Assembly: GCF_001280065.1 (NCBI RefSeq)
Contig: NZ_LGEA01000102.1
Coordinates: 248,001-312,000 of the forward strand
DNA from: Streptomyces sp. NRRL B-1140
Lineage (GTDB): Bacteria; Actinomycetota; Actinomycetes; Streptomycetales; Streptomycetaceae
Direction of reading: 5' to 3'
Length of the DNA stretch: 64,000 bases
The position numbers and the translations under genes are program-made. The notes under the pieces were generated by a model. It saw only the letters and a list, made by a program, of their open reading frames with translations, was not told the DNA's origin and searched no databases. The stretch's first letter is position 1. Every line of letters begins with the position of its first letter. Below, in pieces: positions 8,423 to 18,000 of this stretch.

Positions 8423-9475
8423 TCAGGAACCGCTTGTGGTGACACTCACACGCGCCGCGACCGGGAGATGGTCGCTGCCGGTCTGCGGGAGGGTCCATGA
8501 GCTGTCCGGCTTCAGGCCCCGGACCATGATCTGGTCGATGCGCGCCATCGGGAAGGACGCGGGCCAGCTGAAGCCGAAGCCGTTGCCCGCCGCACCCTGC
8601 GTGGAACGCATCTGCGAGGTCACGGCGTTGAGCGCGCGGTCGTTCATCGTGCCGTTCAGGTCGCCGAGCAGGACCACGTCCTTCAGCGGTTCGTGGGCGA
8701 TGGCCTCGCCGAGGTAGTCGGCGCTGCGGTCGCGCTGCCGGGCCGTGAAACCGGCCTCCATCTTCACGCGCACCGAGGGCAGATGGGCGACGTAGACGGC
8801 GACCTGCCCGGCCGGGGCGGTCACGGTGGCGCGCATCGCGCGGGTCCAGCCCATGTCGGTGTCGACGGCCCGCACCCCGCTCAGCGGGTACTTGCTCCAC
8901 ACCCCGACCGTGCCCTGCACCGAGTGGTAGCGGTACGTCGACGCCAGCGCCTTCTCGTACGTGGGCACCGCGGCCGGCGTCAGCTCCTCCAGGGCCAGCA
9001 CGTCCGCTCCGGAGGCGGCCACGTCACGGGCGGTGCCGGCCGGGTCCGGGTTCTCGGCGTTGACGTTGTGCGTGACCACCGTGAGGTCGCCGCCGGTGGC
9101 GGTCTTGTCACTGAGCTGACCGCCGAAGAGGTTCAGCCAGACCACGGACGGCAGCAGCACCGCGATCAGCGCGGTCGCGGACCTGCGGACCAGGGCGAGG
9201 ACGAGCAGCACCGGGACCAGGAGGCCCAGCCAGGGCAGGAACGTCTCGGTGAGGCTGCCCAGGTTGCCGATCGTGTTCGGGATGCGCGAGTGCAGCCCCA
9301 TGACCAGGGCCAGCAGCACGGCGGCCGCGGCGACGAACAGCCCGCGCCGCCAGATCCGCGGGTCGCCCCGCCAGGAGCCCGCCAGCCGGTCGAACAGGCG
9401 CCGAAGCCGGGCTCCCCGTGGCTCGGGCCCCGAGCCGCCGTTGTCCGTCTCCGTCATGTACGCCTGCTGCGCCAT
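8423..9475 (-). CDS. Endonuclease/exonuclease/phosphatase family membrane protein
   Basis: 350 aa. Three transmembrane helices lie within the first 115 residues (FVAAAAVLLALVMGL, FLPWLGLLVPVLLVLALV, ALIAVLLPSVVWLNLF), followed by an EEP phosphohydrolase domain facing outward. EEP landmarks are VVTHNVNAENPD, LALEELTP (metal-binding Glu), VVLLGDLNGTMND (GDLN) and the closing PQTGSDHLPVAARV (SDH). Possible roles are extracellular phosphodiesterase or nuclease. The ATG at 9475 begins MAQQAYMTETD, a cytoplasmic tail. It is separated by 136 bp from the MFS gene downstream. Confidence 0.9.
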   Translation of the reverse strand: MAQQAYMTETDNGGSGPEPRGARLRRLFDRLAGSWRGDPRIWRRGLFVAAAAVLLALVMGLHSRIPNTIGNLGSLTETFLPWLGLLVPVLLVLALVRRSATALIAVLLPSVVWLNLFGGQLSDKTATGGDLTVVTHNVNAENPDPAGTARDVAASGADVLALEELTPAAVPTYEKALASTYRYHSVQGTVGVWSKYPLSGVRAVDTDMGWTRAMRATVTAPAGQVAVYVAHLPSVRVKMEAGFTARQRDRSADYLGEAIAHEPLKDVVLLGDLNGTMNDRALNAVTSQMRSTQGAAGNGFGFSWPASFPMARIDQIMVRGLKPDSSWTLPQTGSDHLPVAARVSVTTSGS

Positions 9476-9653
9476 ACCGTCGCCTCACTGCCTGCCGTGC
9501 ACACCATCGCCCCCGTGTCCTTACGACCCTAGGGGATGATCCGTTCCGTTCCCGCCGACCCTCGACGGCCGTACGGGGGCGATGACGTTCGGCTTCCCGC
9601 GACGAGTTCCGATCAGACCCCCCGAAAGCGTCCTCTGTGACGAAACACGCACA

Positions 9654-10304
9654 CTAGGAGCCCTGGGAGGCGGAACTGACTGAGGGTGAGCTGCCCGGCC
9701 GCAGCCCTTCGAGCAGGGTGTCGACGACCTGCTCGGCGAGGTCGTCGGGGAGGTCGGCGTCGGTGTGCAGCACGGCGCGCAACAGCATCGGCCCGAGGAA
9801 CAGGTCGTTCAGCAGCTTCAGGTCGAGGTCCGTGCGCAGTTCGCCGTTCTTCTGGCCGCGGCTGAGGACCTCCAGGCCGAGCCGGCGGCGCGGGGCGACG
9901 ACGGTGGCGTGGTACGCCGCCCACAGTTTCGGGCTGCTCTTCATCTGGGCGTGGACGCTGTGCAGGATCGCCGAGGAGCGGTTGGCCAGGCCGCGCCGGC
10001 GCACCTGCTCCAGCAGGACCACGAGGTCGTCGCGCATGGAGGTGCCCGGCAGCGGCGGATCCGGGAGCTCGGCGGCGCGCACGACGTCGACGAAGAGCTC
10101 CTCCTTGCCGCTCCAGCGGCGGTAGATGGTGGCCTTGCCGACACCCGCGGTGCGGGCGATGCGCTCGATGGACAGGTCCGCGAGGGGCACGCCCTCCTCC
10201 AGGAGCTTCATCACGCCCTCGATGATGGCGCGCTCGACGGCCTCGCTTCTGGGACGTCCCCTCGCGGGACCGTCGTGCGGGGGGTGCCGTTCGGCGAGGC
10301 TCAC
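9654..10304 (-). CDS. TetR/AcrR family regulator of the adjacent exporter
   Basis: 216 aa. The N-terminal helix-turn-helix (LSIERIARTAGVGKATIYRRWSGKEELFVDVV) is canonical TetR, followed by an all-helical C-terminal ligand domain. GTG at 10304, preceded by GGAAG, is the best start. It lies 70 bp downstream of the MFS gene on the same strand, so regulator and pump probably share the promoter controlled by the 23-bp palindrome at 11999, giving self-limiting induction. Confidence 0.92.
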   Translation of the reverse strand: MSLAERHPPHDGPARGRPRSEAVERAIIEGVMKLLEEGVPLADLSIERIARTAGVGKATIYRRWSGKEELFVDVVRAAELPDPPLPGTSMRDDLVVLLEQVRRRGLANRSSAILHSVHAQMKSSPKLWAAYHATVVAPRRRLGLEVLSRGQKNGELRTDLDLKLLNDLFLGPMLLRAVLHTDADLPDDLAEQVVDTLLEGLRPGSSPSVSSASQGS

Positions 10305-10374
10305 GTCGCTGCTTCCTTTCCTGACCCGGCGACGGCCGTTCCGAGCCGGCCGGGACGTGCATTCTCCCGCGTGC

Positions 10375-11976
10375 CTACGAGCTGGTGTGCGACAACCTCT
10401 GCTCCTCCTCGGCCCCCTGGACCGCCGGGGGCCTGCCCGGCAGGAACAGCGCCACGAGGACCGCGCCGAGGACCGCGACGCCCGCGCCCCACAGGGCGGT
10501 GACGTGCATCGCGTGCAGGAAGGCGTCGTGGGCCGGGGCGACCAGGGCCTCGCCCCGCGGGCCCAGCTTGTCCGCGATGCCGAGCGTGGCCTCGATGGAC
10601 TCCCCCGCGGTGTGCCGTAGCGCCGGGGGCAGGGCGCCGAGTTTGTCCTCGACGCCCGTGCGGTACGCCGTGGACAGCACCGAGCCGAGGACGGCGATGC
10701 CGAGGGCGCCGCCGACCTGCCGGAAGGTGTTGCTGAGCGCGGAGGCGGAGCCGGCCTTCTCACGGGGCAGGGCCTGCATGATGACGACGCTGACCGGCGT
10801 CATGATGTGCGCCATGCCGGTGCCCATCAGGAAGAAGATCACTTCCAGGATCCAGATGGGCGTATCGGCGTCCAGCGCGGCGAACGCGGCCAGCGTGGCG
10901 GCGATGACGAGGAGGCCCCCCGTGGTCGTGGCCTTGTTGCCGATGCGGTCGACCACCAGCCGGGCGCGCGGCGCGAAGATCATCTGGGCTGCGGCCAGCG
11001 GCAGCATGAGCAGGCCGGTCTGCAGGGGCGAGTAGCCGCGCACGCTCTGGGTGTAGAAGACGGAGAAGAAGGTCACGCCCATGAGGGCGAAGAAGACCAG
11101 CGCGATGGCGGCGATGGCGGCCGAGAAGACCTTGTTCTTGAAGTACGTGACGTCTATCGACGGGTGGTCGCTGCGCTTTTCGAACACGACGAACGCGACG
11201 AGTACGGCGAGACCGGCGCCGATGGTGGACAGCACGGTGGCGTCGGTGAAGTCGGCGAGCTGGCCGCCCTTGATGATGCCGTAGACGAGCAGGACCAGGC
11301 CGACGACGGACAGCACCACGCCGACGGGGTCCACCCGGCCGGGGTTCGGGTCGCGCGAGTCGGGCACCAGCCAGAGCATCAGCGCGAGCGCGAGCAGCAC
11401 GATCGGCACGTTGATGAGGAAGACCGAGCCCCACCAGAAGTGGTCGAGCAGCACGCCGCCCGTGATCGGGCCGATGGCGATGGCGAGTCCGACGCCGCCC
11501 GCCCAGATGCCGATGGCCTTCGGCTGCTCCTCGCGCTCGAAGACGTTCATGAGGACGGCGAGGGTGGCGGGCATCACGAACGCGGCGCCCAGGCCCATCA
11601 CCGCCCGGAAGGTGATCAGCTCGCCCGGCGAGCCGGAGAAGGCGGCGAACGCCGAGCCGATGCCGAACACGGCGAGACCGCCGAGGAGCACCTTCTTGCG
11701 GCCCAGCCGGTCACCGAGCAGCCCGGCGGTGAACAGCAGGCCCGCGAAGACGAGGGTGTAGGCGTTGATCGCCCATTCCAGTTCGCTCTGCGTGGCGCCC
11801 AGGCCGGTGGGGGCCGGGGTGGAGATCGTCTTGATGGCGACGTTCAGGATCGAGTTGTCCAGCACGACGATCAGCAGGCTCAGCATCAGCACGCCGAGGA
11901 TCGCCCAGCGGCGCCGGTGCACCGCTTCCGGTACGCGCGGGCCGGTGGGGGCGGCCGGATCGGCAGGAGTAGTCAT
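10375..11976 (-). CDS. MFS multidrug exporter, DHA2/EmrB-QacA family, 14 TM helices
   Basis: 533 aa. The N-terminal cytoplasmic segment leads into [25 protein letters not shown], the DHA2 helix 1 with its acidic residue, then [14 protein letters not shown] (motif A) and a motif-C-like [15 protein letters not shown]. The central spacer helices of the 14-TM class are present. It should export drugs or endogenous metabolites by proton antiport. ATG at 11976. It is first in the two-gene unit with the TetR gene. Confidence 0.93.
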   Translation of the reverse strand: MTTPADPAAPTGPRVPEAVHRRRWAILGVLMLSLLIVVLDNSILNVAIKTISTPAPTGLGATQSELEWAINAYTLVFAGLLFTAGLLGDRLGRKKVLLGGLAVFGIGSAFAAFSGSPGELITFRAVMGLGAAFVMPATLAVLMNVFEREEQPKAIGIWAGGVGLAIAIGPITGGVLLDHFWWGSVFLINVPIVLLALALMLWLVPDSRDPNPGRVDPVGVVLSVVGLVLLVYGIIKGGQLADFTDATVLSTIGAGLAVLVAFVVFEKRSDHPSIDVTYFKNKVFSAAIAAIALVFFALMGVTFFSVFYTQSVRGYSPLQTGLLMLPLAAAQMIFAPRARLVVDRIGNKATTTGGLLVIAATLAAFAALDADTPIWILEVIFFLMGTGMAHIMTPVSVVIMQALPREKAGSASALSNTFRQVGGALGIAVLGSVLSTAYRTGVEDKLGALPPALRHTAGESIEATLGIADKLGPRGEALVAPAHDAFLHAMHVTALWGAGVAVLGAVLVALFLPGRPPAVQGAEEEQRLSHTSS

Positions 11977-11998
11977 GAGGGCGAGCCTAGGACCATTT

Positions 11999-12021
11999 CG
12001 ATACGAGACCGTCTCGTATCG
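11999..12021. promoter_or_regulatory. Perfect 23-bp TetR-type operator
   Basis: Half-site CGATACGAGAC, one central C, then the exact reverse complement. It lies 22 bp upstream of the exporter start. TetR regulators bind such palindromes, and the adjacent TetR gene makes it the obvious ligand. Confidence 0.85.
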
Positions 12022-12097
12022 GAATTCTCTTACCAGGATCTTACGCGGCTTCCCCCGTCCGGCCTCCGGGGGTGGAACTCACAGGGGCTCCCCTAGC

Positions 12098-12120
12098 CCT
12101 CGGTGGCACGAGGTGCCACC
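12098..12120 (+). promoter_or_regulatory. Overlapping alternative hairpins upstream of panB
   Basis: GGTGGCA-CGAGG-TGCCACC (12102-12120) is a perfect 7-bp hairpin. CCTCG-N6-CGAGG (12098-12113) uses the same central bases, so the two cannot form together. They lie 60 bp before panB. The site could be an operator or a small attenuator; no leader peptide was seen. Confidence 0.3.
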
Positions 12121-12180
12121 ATGGACGTGGTCCGGGGACGCCGTCAGGGCGCCTCGAGATGACGTGTTAGGAGCCGTGCA

Positions 12181-13056
12181 ATGACGCAGCTTCCGGCTGC
12201 CCAGACTGCTCAGCAGAAGTCCTCCGACGGCGGCAGGGCGCTGTACGGGGGCAAGGGCACCCGCCGTATCACCGTGCGCGACATCGCCGCCGCCAAGGAG
12301 CGCGGCGAGAAGTGGCCGATGCTCACCGCCTACGACGCGATGACCGCGTCCGTGTTCGACGAGGCCGGGATCCCGGTGATGCTCGTCGGCGACTCGGCGG
12401 GCAACTGCCACCTCGGGTACGAGACGACCGTACCCGTCACCCTCGACGAGATGACGATGCTGTCGGCGGCGGTCGTACGGGGCACCTCCCGTGCCCTGAT
12501 CGTCGGCGACCTGCCCTTCGGCTCCTACCAGGAGGGTCCGGTGCAGGCGCTGCGCTCGGCGACCCGGCTGGTGAAGGAGGCGGGCGTGCAGGCGGTGAAG
12601 CTGGAGGGGGGCGAGCGGTCGCACGAACAGATCCGGCTGCTCGTCGAGTCCGGCATCCCGGTCATGGCCCACATCGGGCTGACCCCGCAGTCGGTCAACG
12701 CGATGGGCTACCGCGTGCAGGGGCGGGGCGAGGAGGCGGCCCAGCAGCTGCTGCGGGACGCCAAGGCCGTGCAGGACGCCGGTGCGTTCGCCGTGGTGCT
12801 GGAGCTGGTTCCGGCGGAGCTGGCCGCCGAGGTGACGCGGGTGCTGCACATCCCGACCGTCGGCATCGGGGCGGGCCCCGAGACCGACGCGCAGGTGCTG
12901 GTGTGGACCGACATGCTGGGTCTGACCGGCGGGCGGGTGCCGAAGTTCGTGAAGCAGTACGCCAACCTGCGTGAGGTCATGGGCGACGCGGTGAAGGCGT
13001 TCGCCGACGAGGTCGTCGGCGGGACGTTCCCGCAGGAGGAGAACTCGGTCCACTAG
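12181..13056 (+). CDS. panB: 3-methyl-2-oxobutanoate hydroxymethyltransferase
   Basis: 291 aa. It transfers the hydroxymethyl group of methylene-tetrahydrofolate to 2-oxoisovalerate, the first committed step of pantothenate (CoA) synthesis. Characteristic stretches are PMLTAYDAMTASVFDEAGI, VMLVGDSAGNCHLGYETTVPVTLDEM, VKLEGGERSHEQI, VMAHIGLTPQSVNAMGYRVQG and VLELVPAELAAEVTR, covering metal and substrate sites of the TIM barrel. The N-terminal extension of about 30 residues is common in actinomycetes. AGGAG lies 9 nt before the ATG. Confidence 0.97.
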   Translation: MTQLPAAQTAQQKSSDGGRALYGGKGTRRITVRDIAAAKERGEKWPMLTAYDAMTASVFDEAGIPVMLVGDSAGNCHLGYETTVPVTLDEMTMLSAAVVRGTSRALIVGDLPFGSYQEGPVQALRSATRLVKEAGVQAVKLEGGERSHEQIRLLVESGIPVMAHIGLTPQSVNAMGYRVQGRGEEAAQQLLRDAKAVQDAGAFAVVLELVPAELAAEVTRVLHIPTVGIGAGPETDAQVLVWTDMLGLTGGRVPKFVKQYANLREVMGDAVKAFADEVVGGTFPQEENSVH

Positions 13057-13073
13057 AGCCACAGCGGTACCAC

Positions 13074-13111
13074 GGACAGCCCGTCGATCTCCCCCAGTCG
13101 ACGGGCTGTCC
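13074..13111 (+). terminator. Hairpin terminator of panB
   Basis: A perfect 14-bp stem (GGACAGCCCGTCGA) with a 10-nt loop, 17 bp after the panB stop. Confidence 0.85.
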
Positions 13112-13117
13112 CCTGTG

Positions 13118-13186
13118 CCGACACCACCGACAGCCTGGCCGGGGCCACCGGCACGCGCTGTCGGCGGCCTGTCGGTGATTTGTCGG
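13118..13186 (+). repeat. TGTCGG direct repeats at 11-bp period upstream of ABC exporter, SARP-type site candidate
   Basis: TGTCGG occurs at 13159, 13170 and 13181, exactly 11 bp apart, ending 23 bp before the ABC gene start. Two reverse-orientation copies (CCGACA) lie at 13118 and 13127. Short direct repeats spaced one helical turn are the known binding pattern of SARP/OmpR-type activators, and a SARP-domain regulator is encoded at the other end of this gene group. Confidence 0.5.
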
Positions 13187-13209
13187 TGGGCCCTGGGAGC
13201 GTCTGTCCC

Positions 13210-14229
13210 ATGACGCGAATCGACACACAGACCAGCGGCGCCGCTGTCACCGTGCGGGGGCTGGTGAAGCACTACGGGGAGACCAAGGCTCTGGACGGGG
13301 TCGACCTGGAGGTGCGGGAAGGCACCGTCATGGGGGTGCTCGGGCCGAACGGGGCCGGGAAGACGACCCTCGTGCGGATCCTGTCCACCCTGCTGGCGCC
13401 CGACTCCGGGCAGGCCACGGTGGCCGGGTACGACGTCGTACGGCAGCCGCGGCAGCTACGGCGCGTGATAGGGCTCACGGGCCAGTACGCGTCCGTGGAC
13501 GAGAAGCTCTCGGGCTGGGAGAACCTGTACATGATCGGGCGGCTGCTCGATCTGCCCCGCAAGGAGGCCCGCGCCCGTGCCGACGGGCTGCTGGAGCGCT
13601 TCTCGCTCACCGAGGCGGCCAAGCGGCCGGCGGCGACCTACTCCGGGGGGATGCGGCGGCGGCTGGACCTGGCCGCGTCGATGATCGGCCGGCCGGCCGT
13701 GCTCTTCCTCGACGAGCCGACCACCGGGCTCGACCCGCGCACCCGCAACGAGGTGTGGGACGAGGTGAAGCGCATGGTCGGCGACGGGGTCACCGTGCTG
13801 CTCACCACCCAGTACATGGAGGAGGCCGAGCAGCTCGCCTCCGAGCTGACGGTCGTCGACCGCGGCCAGGTCATCGCGGGCGGCGCGATCGAGGCGCTGA
13901 AGGCGAAGGTCGGCGGCCGGACGCTGCGGGTCCGCCCGGCCGATCCCACCCGCCTGCGGCCCCTCGCCGGCGCGCTGGACGAGCTGGGGATCACCGGGCT
14001 CGCCACCACGACCGTCGACACCGACCGGGGTGAGGTCCTCGTGCCGATCCTCAGCGACGAACAGCTGACGGCCGTGGTCGGCGCGGTCACCGCGCGCGGC
14101 ATCACGCTCTCCTCCATCACCACCGAACTGCCCAGCCTGGACGAGGTGTTCCTGTCCCTCACCGGCCACCGTGCCAGTGCCCCGCAGGACGCCGCACCCG
14201 CCGAAGACCTTCAGGAGGCCGCCGTATGA
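13210..14229 (+). CDS. ABC exporter ATP-binding subunit, DrrA/daunorubicin-resistance type
   Basis: 339 aa. Walker A VLGPNGAGKTTLVRIL, Q-loop LTGQYASVDEKLSGWENL, signature YSGGMRRRLDLA, Walker B PAVLFLDEPTTGLDPRTR and H-loop (TTQYMEEAEQLA) are all present. The C-terminal 100 residues are the regulatory extension seen in DrrA-like ATPases. With the following permease it should form a two-subunit drug or lipid exporter. ATG at 13210 with GGGAG upstream is preferred over a TTG 30 bp earlier. ATGA overlap with the permease gene. Confidence 0.94.
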   Translation: MTRIDTQTSGAAVTVRGLVKHYGETKALDGVDLEVREGTVMGVLGPNGAGKTTLVRILSTLLAPDSGQATVAGYDVVRQPRQLRRVIGLTGQYASVDEKLSGWENLYMIGRLLDLPRKEARARADGLLERFSLTEAAKRPAATYSGGMRRRLDLAASMIGRPAVLFLDEPTTGLDPRTRNEVWDEVKRMVGDGVTVLLTTQYMEEAEQLASELTVVDRGQVIAGGAIEALKAKVGGRTLRVRPADPTRLRPLAGALDELGITGLATTTVDTDRGEVLVPILSDEQLTAVVGAVTARGITLSSITTELPSLDEVFLSLTGHRASAPQDAAPAEDLQEAAV

Positions 14230-15041
14230 GCGCCGTCACCGTCAGCGACGCCGCCGCGGACGCCCGGATCCCGCTGCGCGGCCATCTGCGCCACACCGGG
14301 GCCCTGATCCGCCGCAACCTGCTGTGGATCCGCAAGGACCCGGAGTCGATGGCCGACGCACTGCTGATGCCGGTCATCTTCACGCTGCTGTTCGTGTTCG
14401 TGTTCGGCGGCTCGATCGGGCAGGCGCTGGGCGGCGGGCAGGACCGGTACGTGCAGTACGTCATCCCCGGGATGATCGCCATGATGAGCATGACGCTGTC
14501 CCAGGGCGTCGGCACCGGCTTCAGCCAGGACTTCAACTCCGGCGTCATGGACCGCTTCCGGTCCCTGCCCATCGGGCGCGGCTCGGTGCTGTTCGCGAAG
14601 ATCTCGGTGGAGCTGCTGCGGATGCTGTTCGCGACCGCCGTGCTGATGATCGTCGCCGTGGCCGTCGGGTTCGAGATCACGAACTGGCCGGGGCTGTTCG
14701 CGACCGTGGCCCTGTCCACGGCGTTCGCCTCGTCGATCATGTGGGTGTTCCTCACCCTGGGCGTGATCCTGAAGAACGCGCAGTCGGTGCAGGCGATGGG
14801 CTTCCTGGTGCTGTTCCCTCTGCAGTTCGGCTCGTCGATCTTCGCGCCGACCACGTCGATGCCGGGCTGGCTGCAGGCGTTCACCGACTACAACCCGCTG
14901 TCCACGCTCGCGGACGCCGCGCGCGGACTCATGGTGGGCGGACCGGTCGCCCACGACCTGTGGGTGACGCTCGGCTGGTCGGTGGCCATCACCGCCGTGA
15001 TGGCGCCCGTCGCGATCCACAAGTTCCGCACGAAGAACTGA
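14226..15041 (+). CDS. ABC-2 type permease, DrrB-like
   Basis: 271 aa with six hydrophobic segments in the ABC-2 pattern: a cytoplasmic N-terminus, then LLMPVIFTLLFVFVFGGSIG, YVIPGMIAMMSMTLSQGVGTG, FDRFRSLPIGRG-type coupling loop (MDRFRSLPIGRG), and later paired helices with FGSSIFAPTTSMPGWLQAFTDYNP. It partners the upstream ATPase through a 4-bp ATGA overlap. The gene ends 20 bp from the convergent AfsR-like gene. Confidence 0.93.
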   Translation: MSAVTVSDAAADARIPLRGHLRHTGALIRRNLLWIRKDPESMADALLMPVIFTLLFVFVFGGSIGQALGGGQDRYVQYVIPGMIAMMSMTLSQGVGTGFSQDFNSGVMDRFRSLPIGRGSVLFAKISVELLRMLFATAVLMIVAVAVGFEITNWPGLFATVALSTAFASSIMWVFLTLGVILKNAQSVQAMGFLVLFPLQFGSSIFAPTTSMPGWLQAFTDYNPLSTLADAARGLMVGGPVAHDLWVTLGWSVAITAVMAPVAIHKFRTKN

Positions 15042-15061
15042 CCGGACGGCTCGGATCCGCG

Positions 15062-18000
15062 TCAGAGCAGGGCGGTGGCCTCGTCGAGGGAGAGGCCGCC
15101 GCCCTGCGCGTACGCGGTCTCGTACGCCTCGTCCCCGAGCAGCGCCCGGGCCTGCCGCTCCGCCCGCCGCCGGGTCTCGCGCTCCTGCCGTTGGGAGCTG
15201 TGACCGGGCGGCAGCAGCGCGTCGAAGGCGCCCAGACAGCGGGCCGCGTCCTCGGCGCGCCCTCCGCCGTCGAGGCCGGCCAGGGCCCAGGCGCCGATGA
15301 GCAGGTACCCGGAGCGCATGTAGGGCGCGATGGCCGTGGACAGCGGGTCGGCGGCCCGGTTCAGTGCCCTGCGGATCAGGTGCAGACACTCCTCGTACCG
15401 GCTCTCGGCGGCGTCCAGCCAGGCCTCCGCGCCGAGGATGAACGCGTCGAAGACGATGAAGTGGGCGATCCGGAAATCCCGGCGCAGCCGCTTCAGCTGC
15501 TCGCGTGCCTCCGCGGTGCGTCCCGTCATGCCGAGCAGACCCGCGAGGAACAGCCGGGCGGCGGGCATGGCCTCGCTGTGCGAGTCCTCGCGCTGGGCGA
15601 TCACCTCGCGCAGCAGCCGCTCACCGCGCTCGCCGTCGCCCGCCTCCAGCAGCGCGCTGCCCAGCCGGGCGCTGAGCACCGCCGCCTGGGCGCGGGCGCC
15701 GAGGTGTTCGGCGTGGGCGATGGCCGCTTCGTAGTCGGCGGCGGCCAGGGCGTAGTGGCCCTTGCGTTCGTGGGCCTCGGCGCGGGCGGAGAGGGCCTCG
15801 GCGGTGCCCCAGGCGTCGCCGAGGCGCCGGTAGATCTCCAGCGACTCGTCGGCGTCCTGCGCGGCGTCGCCGGCCCAGTCGGTGCGGTTGGCGAGGAAGT
15901 TGGCCCGCATCTGCAGGCCGGAGGCGAGCTCCCAGTCGAAGCCCGGCGTCTGCCGGCAGGTGCGGATGGACGCGTCGATGATGACGCGCAGCCGGTCCAT
16001 GTCGCCGGTCAGCATCACGGCGAAGAACCAGAGCAGGCCGGGGAGCCGGCAGTTCTGCGGCAGACCGGGCTCGTAGGTCCCGGCGATGGCGCGCAGCTTC
16101 CGCTGGGCCTCCGGGTTCTGCCAGGCTTCCAGCTCGGTGTCCATGCAGGCGAGGTGGGCGAGATGGATGCCGCGCCGCGCCTCCCACAGGATCTCGCCGG
16201 TCATCGGGGGCGGGGCGTCGGTGCAGCGTTCCCACACGGCGGCGGCGGGGCGTACGGGCTCGGTGAACGGGTCGGGGCCGAGCGCCATGACCTCGCGGCA
16301 CCAGTTGCGGGCCTCGATGCGCAGGTCCCGCATCTGCCAGTACCAGACGAGGGACAGCGCCAGGCACAGCGCCTCCTGCTCGTCGCGCAGGATCACGGCG
16401 TGGCGCAGGGCGATGCGCAGGTTGTCGTACTCGCGCTCCAGCAGGCGGATCGCGGCGAGCTGGCCGGGTCCGCGCAGCAACGGGTCGGTGGTGCGGGCGA
16501 GTTCGCGGAAGTACGTCAGGTGGGCGCGTTCGGTGTCGCCGCGCTGCCCCGATTCGTCCAGCCGTTCGGCGGCGTACTCGGCGACGGTCTCCAGAAGGCG
16601 GTAGCGCATCTCCCCCTCGGCGGACTCGCCGGGCGGGGCGGCCACGACCAGGGAGCGGTCGACGAGGGAGCCGAGGGCCTGAAGGGCGGCCGGTCCGCAC
16701 ACGGCCTCGGCGGCGGGCAGGTCGCAGCCGCCGGCGAACACCGACAGTCTTCGCAGGACGTCCCGTTCGTCCTCGTCGAGCAGGTCCCAGGACCAGTCGA
16801 CGACGGCCCGGAGGGTCTGCTGGCGGGGCAGGACGGTGCGGCTGCCGGAGGTGAGGAGACGGAAGCGGTCGTCGAGCCGGTCGGCGATCTGGCGGGGGGT
16901 GAGCATCCGCAGGCGGGCGGCGGCGAGTTCGATGGCCAGGGGCAGGCCGTCGAGGCGCCGGCAGATCTCGGCGCACGCCTCCGGGTCGTCCTCGATCCGG
17001 AAGCCGGGCCGGGCCGCCGCGCCCCGGTCGGCGAGCAGCCGCAGCGCGACCGGCTCGGGCAGCGGCTCCACCGGGCGCAGCAACTCCCCCGGCACGCCCA
17101 GCGGTTCACGGCTGGTGGCCAGCACGGTGAGGTCGGGGCAGCGGGCCAGCAGCTCCTCGGTGAGGCGGGCGGCGGCGTCGGCGACGTGCTCGCAGTTGTC
17201 GAGGATCAGCAGCATGCGGGGCCGGAAACAGTGCTCGGCGAGCCGTTCGACGGGGTCGTCGAGCCGGTCGCCGACGGCGGCGCGGATGCCCTCGGCGCTC
17301 GCGCCGTACAGCACGGTCTCGCGGGCGCCGAGGGCGGTGAGCACGGCCTCGGGGACGGCGTCGGGGTCGTCGACCGGGGCGAGTTCGGCCAGCCACACGC
17401 CGCCGCGCATGGTCTCGCGCACGGACTCGGCGGCCTCCTGCGACAGACGGGTCTTCCCGGCGCCGCCGGGTCCGAGCAGGGTGACCAGCCGGGCCGCCGC
17501 GAGATCCCCGCGGATGGTCTCGATGTCGCTTTCCCGGCCGATGAAGGAGGTGAGCCGGGCCCGGAGGTTCCCGGCGGACCTGCCCGGCCCCCCGGCTGCG
17601 GGCAGCGGGGCGGGAGCCTCGCCGAGGCGGAGCAACTCCGCGTGCAGGGAACGCAGTTCCGGCCCCGGGTCGGCGCCGAGACGGTCGGCGAGGAGGCGTC
17701 GCACGTCCTCGTAGGCGTCCAGGGCCTCCGCCGTACGGCCGGCGTCCCGCAGGGCGCGCAGACGCAGGGCCTGGAGGGGTTCGTCCAACGGGTGGCCGTC
17801 GCACAGGGCGGTCAGTTCGGGCAGGGACTGTTCGGCCCGGCCGAGAGCGAGGGCGGCGGTGTGGCGGGCGCGCAGCACGTCCAGGCGGCGGGCGTCCCGG
17901 CGGGTCGCTTCGGCGGCGCGGTCGGGCAGGTCGGCGAGGGCCGGGCCGCGCCAGAGCGCGAGGGCGTCGTCGAGGACCACGGCGGCCTTGGCGGGGTCGC

